Assembly (NCBI RefSeq): GCF_015686695.1
Contig: NZ_JADPMR010000004.1
Coordinates: 310,001 to 374,000, forward strand
Length of the DNA: 64,000 bases
Reading direction: 5' to 3'
Origin: Vibrio nitrifigilis
GTDB taxonomy: Bacteria; Pseudomonadota; Gammaproteobacteria; Enterobacterales; Vibrionaceae
Below are positions 51,378 through 59,972 of the stretch, piece after piece. Below the pieces are notes generated by a model that saw only the letters and a program-made list of their open reading frames with translations, did not search any database and was not told where the DNA came from. Within the stretch, counting starts at the first letter, position 1. Every line of letters begins with the position of its first letter. Both the position numbers and the translations under genes were made by a program.

Positions 51378-51833
51378 ATGAATATTGCTATTGGTTGTGA
51401 TGAAGCGGCGTATGAATTAAAAGAAATTTTAAAAAAACATCTGCAAGAAAAAAATATCAATGTAGTCGATTATGGGACAAAAACGAAAGAAGAGTGCGTG
51501 CTTTATCCTGATGTTGCTTTAGATGTAGCGACTGCGATTCAGAATAAAGAATGTGAACGTGGTGTGCTGCTATGTGGGACTGGGATTGGTATGGCGATTA
51601 CAGCTAACAAAGTGAAAGGCATTCGTGCAGCGTGCTGCCATGATGCTTATTCAGCTGAACGTTCTCGTAAAAGCAATGATGCGCAAATTATTACAATGGG
51701 GGCGCGTGTTATTGCACCTCAATTAGCAACCTATTTATTAGATGTATGGTTAAATTGTGAATTCTCTGGTGCAGGTTCTACTGCAAAAGTAGAAAAAATC
51801 AAAGAATATGAAAATGAACATTTGGCTGTTTAA
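51378..51833 (+). CDS. RpiB/LacAB-family sugar-phosphate isomerase (EryI-like)
   Basis: 151 residues, RpiB length. Motifs are IAIGCDEAAYELKE at the start, LLCGTGIGMAITANKVKGIR with the catalytic cysteine in the usual position (C of LLCGTG), and a C-terminal dimer helix. In erythritol catabolism EryI, an RpiB homologue, turns D-erythrulose-4-P into D-erythrose-4-P, which fits its place right after an EryH-like gene. Ribose-5-P or galactose-6-P isomerisation cannot be excluded. AAGGAGA lies upstream. Confidence 0.9.
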   Translation: MNIAIGCDEAAYELKEILKKHLQEKNINVVDYGTKTKEECVLYPDVALDVATAIQNKECERGVLLCGTGIGMAITANKVKGIRAACCHDAYSAERSRKSNDAQIITMGARVIAPQLATYLLDVWLNCEFSGAGSTAKVEKIKEYENEHLAV

Positions 51834-51899
51834 TTAAAATAAAGAAAGCCAAGTAAAATAATTATAAATATTTAAATCCAATAACTTTTATAATCCATT

Positions 51900-51964
51900 A
51901 ATAGCTAACGGCGTTAGCTGTTAGCTATTCCCTCGTTATAAGAGTACTCAACATACTCTTTATA
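51900..51964 (+). promoter_or_regulatory. Tandem, partly alternative hairpins between the isomerase and permease genes
   Basis: AATAGCTAAC (51900-51909) can pair with GTTAGCTATT (51920-51929), while AGCTAACG (51903-51910) can pair with CGTTAGCT (51912-51919). These are mutually exclusive. A second hairpin (TATAAGAGTA with TACTCTTTATA, 51937-51964) follows, 16 bases before the permease start. No U-tract terminator is seen. Confidence 0.5.
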
Positions 51965-51980
51965 GCTTAAGGAGAATAAC

Positions 51981-52964
51981 GTGAAACTTTTAGAAAAGCT
52001 TGAAAAAATGCCAGGCGGTCTAGTGATAGTCCCGCTAATATTAGCTGTCGCGATAAAAACACTATTCCCCGAATTTTTTGAAATAGGAGGTTTTACTACC
52101 GGTCTGTTTAAAAATGGTCAGCCCGCGATGATGGGGCTATTTTTGATATTGTGTGGTTCATCGATCAATGTCAGGCAAGTCGGGATGCCCCTTTATAAGG
52201 GAAGTATCTTAACAGGGATGAAATTTATTCTTGGTGTATTGCTCGGATTAGCTGTTGCCAAATTTTTTGGCCCGTTAGGTTGGATGGGGTTAACGCCAAT
52301 GGTCATGATTGCGGCGATCACTAACTCCAATAGCTCGTTGTATATTTCGCTATCAGCTCAGTTTGGTAAGCCAACCGATACCGGTGCAATCTCAATTTTG
52401 TCACTGAACGATGGCCCATTTTTTACCTTGGTTGCACTCGGAGCGACGGGCTTAGCGAGTATTCCGTTTCAAGCGCTGGTTGCCACCATTATTCCTCTAT
52501 TAATTGGGTTTGTATGGGGGAATTTGGATGAGCACTTTAAGACAACGTGCCAAAAAGCTCAGCCTATCGTGACCTTTTTTATGACCATCTCTATTGGTTC
52601 TAGCACCGACCTTTCCACATTAGCGACAGCGGGAGCATCAGGCATCATCTTAGGTCTTATTTCAGCTGCGAGCGGTATCTTATTTTATTTCTTGTATAAC
52701 GCTTTACTGAAAAAAGACGAACGCAGCGCGATGGGGGCGGCTATTGGTACCACAGCATTAAACTCCGCAATGACGCCAGCCGCGATTGCCGCGGCCGATC
52801 CATCGATGGCCCACTTAGTGCCTATGGCAACGGCTCAGTGTGCAACGGCATCGATTATTACGCTGTTTTTGTGTCCGTTCTTAGTGGCGTTTTTTGATAG
52901 CAGGATGAAGAAAAAACGCGCTAAAGAAGCGGCATTGGATAATCACGAACATGTTCATATTTAA
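51981..52964 (+). CDS. kdgT: 2-keto-3-deoxygluconate permease family transporter (KdgT-like)
   Basis: 327 residues with a GTG start and AAGGAG 7 bases upstream. About ten membrane helices; family segments are LEKMPGGLVIVPLILA, AAITNSNSSLYISLSAQFG and LNDGPFF. KdgT imports 2-keto-3-deoxygluconate with protons in E. coli, but relatives placed beside DUF1537/PdxA2 genes are better read as four-carbon sugar-acid importers. It is preceded by a 147-base leader with hairpins and is followed 21 bases later by the phosphofructokinase gene. Confidence 0.92.
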   Translation: MKLLEKLEKMPGGLVIVPLILAVAIKTLFPEFFEIGGFTTGLFKNGQPAMMGLFLILCGSSINVRQVGMPLYKGSILTGMKFILGVLLGLAVAKFFGPLGWMGLTPMVMIAAITNSNSSLYISLSAQFGKPTDTGAISILSLNDGPFFTLVALGATGLASIPFQALVATIIPLLIGFVWGNLDEHFKTTCQKAQPIVTFFMTISIGSSTDLSTLATAGASGIILGLISAASGILFYFLYNALLKKDERSAMGAAIGTTALNSAMTPAAIAAADPSMAHLVPMATAQCATASIITLFLCPFLVAFFDSRMKKKRAKEAALDNHEHVHI

Positions 52965-52985
52965 AAAGGTGTGTAGGAATACGCT

Positions 52986-54203
52986 ATGAATATTATGGTC
53001 GCCCAATCAGGAGGTCCAACTCCTGCTATCAACGCAACGGTAGTTGGTATTCTGGAGTTAGCAAAACGAAACGATAGTATTGATCATGTGTATGGAGCGT
53101 TAAATGGGATTGAAGGGGTAATCAATCAACAGTTTATCGATATCAATCAACGCATACATAATGATATTGAGCTGGATATGTTGTTTTATACACCAGCATC
53201 AGCACTTGGTGCTTGTCGTTATCAATTGCCAGAGAATATGAATGATAGTCCCATTTACCAGCAGCTTATTGATGCGTTAAAGGCGAAGGGTGTCACCATC
53301 TTTATTTATATTGGTGGCAATGATTCGATGGATACTGTGAAAAAACTCGCTCAATACTGTGAGTTAAAATGCATCGAAGATATCCAATTTATTGGAGCGC
53401 CCAAAACGATAGATAATGATCTGGTAGGCACCGATCATTGCCCAGGGTTTGGTTCGGCGGCCAAATACATAGCGACGACATTTGCTGAACTAGAAAAGGA
53501 CTGTTTTGTGTATAACCGGCCATCGGTCACTATTGTTGAAATTATGGGACGCAATACCGGTTGGCTTACTGCATCAGCAGCACTGTCACGTTTGAACGGA
53601 GGTAAAGGGCCCGATTTTATTTATCTTTGTGAAGTGCCGTTCGATCAAGAGCAATTTATTAATGATGTAAAAAGCAAACTCCAGCGCGGTAAACCTGTTC
53701 TTATCGCTGTGAGTGAAGGTTTGAAAAACGTTCAAGGTGAATACTTATCAGTGATAAAAGGTAATGCGCTTGATGCATTTGGTCATCAATTTATCTCAGG
53801 TACAGGGAAGTATCTAGAGAACTTAGTTCGCCATCGCATCGGCGGCAAAGTGCGCTCGATTGAACTGAATTTGATGCAACGTTGCGCTGGTCATTTATCG
53901 AGTAAAACCGACTTAAATGAATCGAAATTACTGGGAGCTAAAGCACTACAAGCCGCGTTAGACGGCGAAACTGGCAAAATGGTCGGCATTCATCGCCTCA
54001 GTGATCAACCTTATGCGATTGAATTTGTTGTTGCGGATATCGCACTGATTGCCAATCAGGAAAAGAAAGTTCCACTGGATTGGATTTCGACTGAACGTAA
54101 TGATGTATCTGCCAGCATGATTGACTACATGAAACCGCTAATTGAAGGAGAAACCAAGCTTAACTACCGAAATGGTATTCCCGAGTATATCAGTTTGTAT
54201 TAA
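52986..54203 (+). CDS. Phosphofructokinase, predicted pyrophosphate-dependent
   Basis: 405 residues. The phosphate-donor loop reads GGNDS (110-114) with Asp113 where ATP enzymes have Gly, and PKTIDND (139-145) with Lys140 where ATP enzymes have Gly. Both changes mark PPi-dependent enzymes. The substrate motif MGRNTGWLTA is intact. PPi-dependent enzymes are reversible and several also act on sedoheptulose-7-phosphate. The place as last gene of a tetronate operon suggests it joins operon products (DHAP, erythrose-4-P) to C6/C7 phosphates (inference). Confidence 0.93.
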   Translation: MNIMVAQSGGPTPAINATVVGILELAKRNDSIDHVYGALNGIEGVINQQFIDINQRIHNDIELDMLFYTPASALGACRYQLPENMNDSPIYQQLIDALKAKGVTIFIYIGGNDSMDTVKKLAQYCELKCIEDIQFIGAPKTIDNDLVGTDHCPGFGSAAKYIATTFAELEKDCFVYNRPSVTIVEIMGRNTGWLTASAALSRLNGGKGPDFIYLCEVPFDQEQFINDVKSKLQRGKPVLIAVSEGLKNVQGEYLSVIKGNALDAFGHQFISGTGKYLENLVRHRIGGKVRSIELNLMQRCAGHLSSKTDLNESKLLGAKALQAALDGETGKMVGIHRLSDQPYAIEFVVADIALIANQEKKVPLDWISTERNDVSASMIDYMKPLIEGETKLNYRNGIPEYISLY

Positions 54204-54256
54204 TTGAATTTAATTTTTGTAGGAACTCATCTTACCCTAAAAGCGGACCTTGTCCG

Positions 54257-54297
54257 GGAGAATCATAATTCACCCGTTATGATTCTCCAGTTATTTC
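54257..54297 (+). terminator. Terminator after the sugar-acid operon
   Basis: GGAGAATCATAA and TTATGATTCTCC form a perfect 12-bp stem with an 8-base loop. The following T-tract is interrupted (AGTTATTTCTT). Confidence 0.75.
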
Positions 54298-54318
54298 TTA
54301 CTCTGTATCTATTGCGAT

Positions 54319-54837
54319 TTATTGAGTCGACTTTTTCGGAATCCACATACTGCGGATATAGGAACGATGGGTGACTTTGCTCATTACTATCACTGCAGCA
54401 ACGTGAATGGCAACAGCAGTCATTGTGATACTGGCTAATGTTTCATGCGTTTCTTTTAGCCAGTGGGCATGATGAAATATACTCCACTCGGTGCCCCAAC
54501 CAGTTATACCTGTCGCTAAGAGTAATGCCCACATGAGCCATATCATAATAGCGCCAGCGGGGTTGTGCCCAAGGTGATGATCTTGGTGAGTGGCTTTGAC
54601 CTCTTTTAAATGCTCAATGGCTTTACGAGGTGAAGGTTTAAAGCGAGATAAACGCGCAGGCGAATGGGTGATTACCCCCCAAATTAAACGAATGATCACC
54701 GCGACAATGACAATATATCCGGCCCACTGGTGAGGTTCGCTACCTTTGGGCAAGATAAAGTAGTTGGCGAGAAAGAGAGCCGCGACTATCCAGTGAGTCA
54801 GCCTAACCAGCGCATCCCAAACAAATGGTTTGTTCAT
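54319..54837 (-). CDS. Cytochrome b561-family di-heme membrane protein
   Basis: 172 residues, four predicted membrane helices. Heme-ligand histidines are in RLTHWIVAALF, EPHQWAGY, TGWGTEWSIFHHAH and VAIHVAAV. The start VWDALVRLTHWIV is typical of the prokaryotic cytochrome b/b6-type transmembrane electron carriers. It moves electrons between the quinone pool and a periplasmic partner. No c-type cytochrome, hydrogenase or reductase gene is adjacent, so the partner is unknown. It is a single-gene unit. Confidence 0.9.
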   Translation of the reverse strand: MNKPFVWDALVRLTHWIVAALFLANYFILPKGSEPHQWAGYIVIVAVIIRLIWGVITHSPARLSRFKPSPRKAIEHLKEVKATHQDHHLGHNPAGAIMIWLMWALLLATGITGWGTEWSIFHHAHWLKETHETLASITMTAVAIHVAAVIVMSKVTHRSYIRSMWIPKKSTQ

Positions 54838-54963
54838 AACCTTTTCCTATTCATAGTGAGGTATACAAACAAAAGCATAAGCTTGGTCACTTAAGAGAGA
54901 CTTAAGGACGGTTTAGCACTTGGTGAATATTTAAGAAGTCACTCAACGATTGCCTTTAAGCAT

Positions 54964-55533
54964 TTAGGTGTAATGTACAATATTTTGAAAGCGAACGGCT
55001 GGGCTGTTAGCTCTATAAGCATGAGGTTGATCTGCGTAGAAGCGAACGGTGTCTTGGGCGACAAAAGTGTGCCATTCGTTGTCATAAAAAAGGTCGAGAG
55101 TACCTTCAAGAACCCAAACGGTTTCAAGTACGCCATGGGCGTGTGCTTCAGAGTGTTGTTCGTGATGATTAGACAGATGAATATCAAACATTTCCAGTTT
55201 AACCCTTGGATCATAGGGCATCATAGTCACGATCTGCATATTTGGATCATCAGGGAAATCGACGTCTTCTTGTCTGCGCGGTTGTGAGTGTGAGTGTGCA
55301 GATGATAAAAACGCTGAGAATGAGGTATCCAAGCCACTCGCAATTTGCCATAGTTTAGCAATGGTTGGGCTCGATTCTTCACGTTCAATCTGTCCGAGCA
55401 TCGCTTTGGAGACACCGGTCAGTTTTGCTACTGCGTCTAAACTCAATTTACGTTCAGCGCGTAGGGCTTTTAGGTGTTGTGAAATGTGCTGCTTTAGGTG
55501 TGATTCTGGCGCTTCCATGGTCAAAGTTCTCAT
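54964..55533 (-). CDS. XRE-cupin transcriptional regulator (first of two)
   Basis: 189 residues. An XRE helix-turn-helix (about 15-70) reads LDAVAKLTGVSKAMLGQIER, and a C-terminal cupin (about 105-185) has SEAHAHGVLETVWVLEG-type metal-binding residues. Such PuuR-like regulators sense small acids or amines through the cupin pocket. It is closely similar to the protein at 60672. The nearest candidate target is the TIM-barrel gene upstream, or itself: an inverted repeat (CATCCTAT...ATAGGATG) surrounds its promoter. The start could also be the internal ATG at 55518. Confidence 0.92.
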   Translation of the reverse strand: MRTLTMEAPESHLKQHISQHLKALRAERKLSLDAVAKLTGVSKAMLGQIEREESSPTIAKLWQIASGLDTSFSAFLSSAHSHSQPRRQEDVDFPDDPNMQIVTMMPYDPRVKLEMFDIHLSNHHEQHSEAHAHGVLETVWVLEGTLDLFYDNEWHTFVAQDTVRFYADQPHAYRANSPAVRFQNIVHYT

Positions 55534-55578
55534 CCTATCTAACTTAATATCAACAATATCATAACTTTATATAGGATG
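55531..55578. promoter_or_regulatory. Inverted repeat at the promoter of the first XRE-cupin gene
   Basis: CATCCTAT (55531-55538) and ATAGGATG (55571-55578) are perfect inverted octamers about four helical turns apart, directly upstream of the gene. A candidate autoregulatory operator. Confidence 0.4.
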
Positions 55579-55583
55579 GATGC

Positions 55584-55608
55584 AAAAAGGCGTATTAAAT
55601 ACGCCTTT
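55584..55608 (-). terminator. Terminator after the TIM-barrel isomerase gene
   Basis: AAAGGCGTA and TACGCCTTT form a perfect 9-bp stem around a 5-base loop. On the minus strand it runs into TTTTT. Confidence 0.75.
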
Positions 55609-55619
55609 ATGAGGTTCGA

Positions 55620-56444
55620 TCAGTCGATATAGTGACTCATATTTTCAAGGCACATCTCTGCGACAATTTTATGGTCCTCTTCCCATAAGGTCGGACTAAT
55701 CAGCTCTGGTGACCAAGCGCCGTCATAGCCCGTTTGCTTCACCGCAGCAACGTAGGCTGGGATATCAATTTCTCCTTCACCTGGCATGTAGTTACGTAGC
55801 ACCATCTCATCCCATGGTTCATTATCTCGTGGGCGGCGGCCATCGCAAAAATGTACGCCAAATATTTTATTAGCGTCGAAGTTAGCGACATCTTCCGGTG
55901 TCGATACTCCTCGAGCATGCAAATGCCAAAAATCCATGACGACTCCGACATTATCGACCCCTAGGGTATCAATCACTTGCATCGCAAGTGGCAGGGTGTT
56001 GAATTGGCTCGATGCAACAAATTCTATTTGATAACGGATACCATAACGTTCACCAATACGCGCAATCTCGCCGATATTTTGTGTGATGATGGCTACACGA
56101 TCTGATGTTGTGCAGTGGTCAGTATAATGACCAGGGTTGAGTTGAACTGTTGGACATTCCAGTTCTGCCGCAACTTGAGTGATTCTCTCTGCTTCGGTCA
56201 ATAGCACTTGACGGTCGGTGCCACTGTGTCTGTCGACTCCCATAAGAGCATTGATGCAGGTAGCTTTTAAATCGTAATGGTCCAAACGCTGTTTCAATTG
56301 GCGAGCTTTACCGCCGTTGTCTAAGTAGCGTATGAGCTTATCGATGAAAAATTCCACACCATCATAGCCTGTCTCGTGTGCCAGGTGGATATCTGACACC
56401 GCATTAGAGTGATAGGTGGATACTCCGTGTAGTGCTTTGATCAT
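55620..56444 (-). CDS. TIM-barrel sugar-phosphate isomerase/epimerase family protein
   Basis: ATG 56444 (MIKALHGVST) is chosen because GGAGG ends 5 bases upstream; 274 residues. Xylose-isomerase-like TIM-barrel motifs are HLAHETGYDGVEFF, VQLNPGHYTDH, YQIEFVA, GVVMDFWHLHARG and GVHFCDGR, giving the usual Glu/Asp/His/Glu metal site. Family members include hydroxypyruvate isomerase, tagatose epimerase and inosose dehydratase. The substrate is unknown, and no clear pathway neighbours help. Confidence 0.88.
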   Translation of the reverse strand: MIKALHGVSTYHSNAVSDIHLAHETGYDGVEFFIDKLIRYLDNGGKARQLKQRLDHYDLKATCINALMGVDRHSGTDRQVLLTEAERITQVAAELECPTVQLNPGHYTDHCTTSDRVAIITQNIGEIARIGERYGIRYQIEFVASSQFNTLPLAMQVIDTLGVDNVGVVMDFWHLHARGVSTPEDVANFDANKIFGVHFCDGRRPRDNEPWDEMVLRNYMPGEGEIDIPAYVAAVKQTGYDGAWSPELISPTLWEEDHKIVAEMCLENMSHYID

Positions 56445-56618
56445 TTTGCCTCCATAGCAATATGTGCGCTTTATCACATAATAACGACAGATGGGGGGGC
56501 TAAGTCAAATTTCAATGTGCTAGAGGGTAACTAATAACTCGTCAATTCATCACAAATCAATTATGTACGGTATGCTATTGTTTTATAATGACTGTATAAA
56601 TTAATTAGAGGAATCAGA

Positions 56619-57629
56619 ATGATAACTACACTACCTCCTAAGTTAAAAGCAGGCGATACCATCGGCTTTTTCTCTCCTTCATCGCCTGCCACTGTTTTTG
56701 CTCCTAATCGTTTTGCTCGCGCAAAAGCGTATCTCGAAAATCAGGGGTTTTGTTTAAAAGCAGGGAATTTAACTGGGAAAGATGATAATTATCGCTCTGG
56801 TTCGATTCATGCTCGGGCAGAGGAACTCAATCAACTTATTCGAGATCCTGAAGTGCGTTGTTTAATCTCGACTATCGGTGGTAACAATAGTAACGCGTTA
56901 TTACCCTACATTGATTATGAAGAGCTCAAACAAGACCCGAAAATCATTATTGGCTACTCTGATGTAACCGCATTGCTGCTAGGCATCTATCAGCAAACCG
57001 GAATTGTGACCTATTATGGCCCAGCATTAGTCGCCTCTTTTGGTGAATTACCACCGCTGGTGGATCAAACCTTTGCGTCCTTTTTTGATCTCCTATGTCG
57101 CGATTCTCAGACTCGCTATCATTATGAAATGCCGAAATATTGGACGGATGCTCGTATTGATTGGGAAACACAAGTAGAGGCAAAACCAACCAATGCGAAC
57201 CATTGGGACTTTCTTGGTGAAGGTAAAGTATCTGGTCGCATCATCGGCGGTAACCTGAATACCATGGCTGGAATTTGGGGAACGCCTTATATGCCTGAGA
57301 TTCAGCAGGGTGATATTTTGCTAATCGAAGATTCCCTTAAAGGTATCGAGACCGTTGAGCGGTCGTTTGTCCATCTAAAATTGAGTGGAATTTTTGATAA
57401 AGTCGGGGCCATTATTTTGGGTAAACATGAAGGGTTTGATCATCGAGAAACCTACCGTTCACCGCTGGGTGTATTACTTGAAGTGCTTGATGGCAAGAAA
57501 GTGCCAATTGTGAATGGTTTTGATAGTTGCCATACCCATCCAATGCTAGTAACCCCGATGGGAGCTCATATGACGATCGATTTCGATGAACAGCAAGTCG
57601 TACTTGATCAGCCTTGGATAGGTGATTAA
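56619..57629 (+). CDS. S66-family LD-carboxypeptidase, MccF-like
   Basis: 336 residues. The nucleophile Ser is in IIGYSDVTALL; the triad Glu is in IEDSLKGIETVERSF and the His in VNGFDSCHTHPMLV. The length and the GYSDVT motif are closer to MccF (microcin C7 immunity, about 344 residues) than to E. coli LdcA (304). There is no signal peptide, so it is cytoplasmic. It may recycle murein tetrapeptides or detoxify aminoacyl-nucleotide-type compounds. GAGGAA precedes the start and a strong terminator follows. Confidence 0.9.
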   Translation: MITTLPPKLKAGDTIGFFSPSSPATVFAPNRFARAKAYLENQGFCLKAGNLTGKDDNYRSGSIHARAEELNQLIRDPEVRCLISTIGGNNSNALLPYIDYEELKQDPKIIIGYSDVTALLLGIYQQTGIVTYYGPALVASFGELPPLVDQTFASFFDLLCRDSQTRYHYEMPKYWTDARIDWETQVEAKPTNANHWDFLGEGKVSGRIIGGNLNTMAGIWGTPYMPEIQQGDILLIEDSLKGIETVERSFVHLKLSGIFDKVGAIILGKHEGFDHRETYRSPLGVLLEVLDGKKVPIVNGFDSCHTHPMLVTPMGAHMTIDFDEQQVVLDQPWIGD

Positions 57630-57688
57630 AGACAGTGCTTAGTAAGGTTGTTTTTATATTGTTATCATTTTAAACATGAGCGATGAGG

Positions 57689-57719
57689 ACAGGCACTTTA
57701 GGAAGTGCCTGTTTTTTTT
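57689..57719 (+). terminator. Strong rho-independent terminator after the S66 gene
   Basis: ACAGGCACTT and AAGTGCCTGT form a perfect 10-bp stem with loop TAGG, then seven T. Confidence 0.93.
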
Positions 57720-57832
57720 GAATTTATTCCATTATTTAGTTCTGTTGTTTTTTGACATTTGTATTGTCTATCGTCCAAACGGGATTGCCAGTCAGGATAA
57801 GTCCAAGTTAGCCAACCGGATACATAGTAACT

Positions 57833-58798
57833 CTAGTCGATTTCTTCTTTGGAAAACCTCGCGTCAAATGCTGATAATTCATTGCCTTTGACTGTTAGTG
57901 GTTGATAGAGTTCTGGCCTGCGGCCACGAATCCAACGCCTGCCCGTACACATATCTAGCTCCTGTGCTTTGAGATCTGCAATAACCATATCATTATCAAC
58001 ACTATCGGTTTCAGCTAAGATCTGTCCATATGGATTGAGGATCATGGCATTTCCCGTCCTGACTTCATTCATATCGACACCCACACCATTGCTAAATATT
58101 AGAAACATCCCGTTGTCATGAGCTCGTGAAGGCAACCAGCGCATTAGCCATTCACGGCCTTTGTGTCCATGCATCTCTTGGCGAATGGCCTCAGGGGTTT
58201 GGTTTCGGTCGTACCATAACTGTGTATCGATAAGTCCCATAGCGTTAGGGCTACGGGAGTCACATCCACCGGTTTGGTGGGGAGCAAGCAGAATATCTGC
58301 TCCTTTGAGGGCCGTGATTCTAGCGTTTTCAATCAAGTTGTTATCCCAACAGATAAGTATTCCGACGCGACATCCATGTGGGGTGTTAAACACGGTATAT
58401 TCATTACCGCTTGTCATGTGTCGACTCACAAAAGTATGCAGTTTTCGATGTTTCGCCAGTCGACCATCAGGCATCGCTACTAGATAGGTGTTATAGAGTT
58501 TCCCTTTCTCATCTATTTCAATTAGCCCAGCACCAATACTGATCTGGTACTTCTCGGACATAGCAAGTAGAGCCAAAGATATTTCTCCTTGGGGAACAAA
58601 CTCCGCCAGATCTTGAACCTCTCGCTTACTGAGTTTTGATACATGCCAGTATCCGGTAATGCACATTTCGGGGAAGACAATAATACTCACATCAAACTTT
58701 GCTGCTTCTTCGACATAATGCTGAATAATCGAGATATTATAGTGCTTGTCATTGGCTCTGTGATTAAACTGAACTGAGGCAACGCGTATGTCTTGCAT
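57833..58798 (-). CDS. Carbon-nitrogen hydrolase (nitrilase superfamily), first of two
   Basis: 321 residues. The catalytic triad is visible: E44 in FPEMCITGY, K119 in KHRKLH and C150 in GILICWDNN. The length and motifs fit amidase/N-carbamoylase-type branches better than true nitrilases. It would hydrolyse a small amide or carbamoyl compound in the cytoplasm. It is divergent from the LysR gene at 58896 (97 bases apart), its likely regulator. AGGAGC precedes its start. Confidence 0.92.
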   Translation of the reverse strand: MQDIRVASVQFNHRANDKHYNISIIQHYVEEAAKFDVSIIVFPEMCITGYWHVSKLSKREVQDLAEFVPQGEISLALLAMSEKYQISIGAGLIEIDEKGKLYNTYLVAMPDGRLAKHRKLHTFVSRHMTSGNEYTVFNTPHGCRVGILICWDNNLIENARITALKGADILLAPHQTGGCDSRSPNAMGLIDTQLWYDRNQTPEAIRQEMHGHKGREWLMRWLPSRAHDNGMFLIFSNGVGVDMNEVRTGNAMILNPYGQILAETDSVDNDMVIADLKAQELDMCTGRRWIRGRRPELYQPLTVKGNELSAFDARFSKEEID

Positions 58799-58895
58799 GA
58801 AAGCTCCTTAGCTGTTGACTATTAACGTTGTCAGTATAAAAACTCAGTTACATTCCATATAATGAAGAATATTCTACATTCAATGACCATATAGA

Positions 58896-59774
58896 ATGGA
58901 TATCGATCAACTACGAACATTTTGTCAGTTAGCATTAGATTGTAACTACCGAGTTGCGTCTGAGCACCTTTGCATCACCCAATCAGCGCTAACCAAAAAG
59001 ATTCAGCGTCTGGAGGCTCATATTGGATTGGTCTTGTTTGAGAGAGGGAGAAAGGGCGCATGTTTAACGTCTGCCGGACAGGTGTTGTTACCTGAAGCAC
59101 AGCGTTTGGTGGATAATTTCAGCGCTTTCCAAGCTCTAACGTATCGGGTCTCTGAGGGGATAACAGGATCTTTAAAAATGGGGTTCGGTATATCTTCTTA
59201 TATGTTAGCGCCAGATTATATCGTAAGGTTTAAATCACAGTTTCCTCATATTCATATTGAACTCAATGACATACCATCACAGGTACAAACGGATTTGTTA
59301 CTTCGTGGAGAGCTTCAGCTTGGTTTCAGCCGACTTCCTGTGTCCTCTCCACTTAAAGGTATCAAGCTTAAATCCGATCATTTAGTGATCGCCGTTCACC
59401 GTAGCCATACTATAGATGAGGATAACCCTTGGGATGCATTAGATCATTTGGATTATTTAAGGCTTACTCCAGAACGAGGGAAAGGGTTATCGAAGCAGAT
59501 AGACAAGTTATTAATAGAGGAAAATCAATCAATAAACCCGGTACAGGAAGCGGATGATATTGCTACACTGCTCGCTCTCGTTTCTGCTAATACGGGGTTT
59601 ACAATTGTTCCTGCCAGCGTTGGCCATATTGCTAATGATAGTGTTCGACTTATTCCATTGAGTAGTCCAAGTGCCGTCTGGGATATAGGCCTAATTTGGA
59701 ATGAGCGGCTAGATTGTGCTGCGAGAGACCGTTTCATTCAGTTTGTCGTTACAGAACCACATGCTAATCTCTGA
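58896..59774 (+). CDS. LysR-family regulator of the adjacent C-N hydrolase
   Basis: 292 residues. The helix-turn-helix contains YRVASEHLCITQSALTKKIQ (about 18-37), then a LysR effector domain. No normal ribosome-binding site precedes the ATG (CATATAGA is all that is there), so translation may start from a short or leaderless mRNA. AGAATATTCT at 58866-58875, next to a TATAAT box at 58858, is a perfect 10-bp palindrome and candidate operator. The divergent C-N hydrolase is the likely target. Confidence 0.92.
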   Translation: MDIDQLRTFCQLALDCNYRVASEHLCITQSALTKKIQRLEAHIGLVLFERGRKGACLTSAGQVLLPEAQRLVDNFSAFQALTYRVSEGITGSLKMGFGISSYMLAPDYIVRFKSQFPHIHIELNDIPSQVQTDLLLRGELQLGFSRLPVSSPLKGIKLKSDHLVIAVHRSHTIDEDNPWDALDHLDYLRLTPERGKGLSKQIDKLLIEENQSINPVQEADDIATLLALVSANTGFTIVPASVGHIANDSVRLIPLSSPSAVWDIGLIWNERLDCAARDRFIQFVVTEPHANL

Positions 59775-59946
59775 CTCGAAGTTACCTTGCTCTTACTTAA
59801 AGTTATGCTGTCGAATGAAAAGACAGCTCTAATGGGGCTAGTATTTTTTGTCCACTTTCGTTTCAGAATGCTCTGGCTGAAACCTTTTAGCCCCATTCAA
59901 TTTAAGCCCAGCAGATTTGTGTCGTTATTTGACATACTTCAATAAT

Positions 59947-59972
59947 GAATAAGCGCCATAAAGCGCTTATTC
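59947..59972 (-). terminator. Hairpin at the end of the AlaX-like gene
   Basis: GAATAAGCGC and GCGCTTATTC form a perfect 10-bp stem around CATAAA, overlapping the stop codon. The T-tract on the minus strand is poor. Confidence 0.5.

Noticed and set aside
57676..57891. Plus-strand 71-codon open frame after the S66 gene
   Set aside because: It contains the strong terminator at 57689-57719 and overlaps the convergent C-N hydrolase gene.
59831..59897. AATGGGGCTA...TAGCCCCATT as a terminator of the LysR gene
   Set aside because: The arms are 47 bases apart with the T-run inside the loop, so it is not a convincing terminator.
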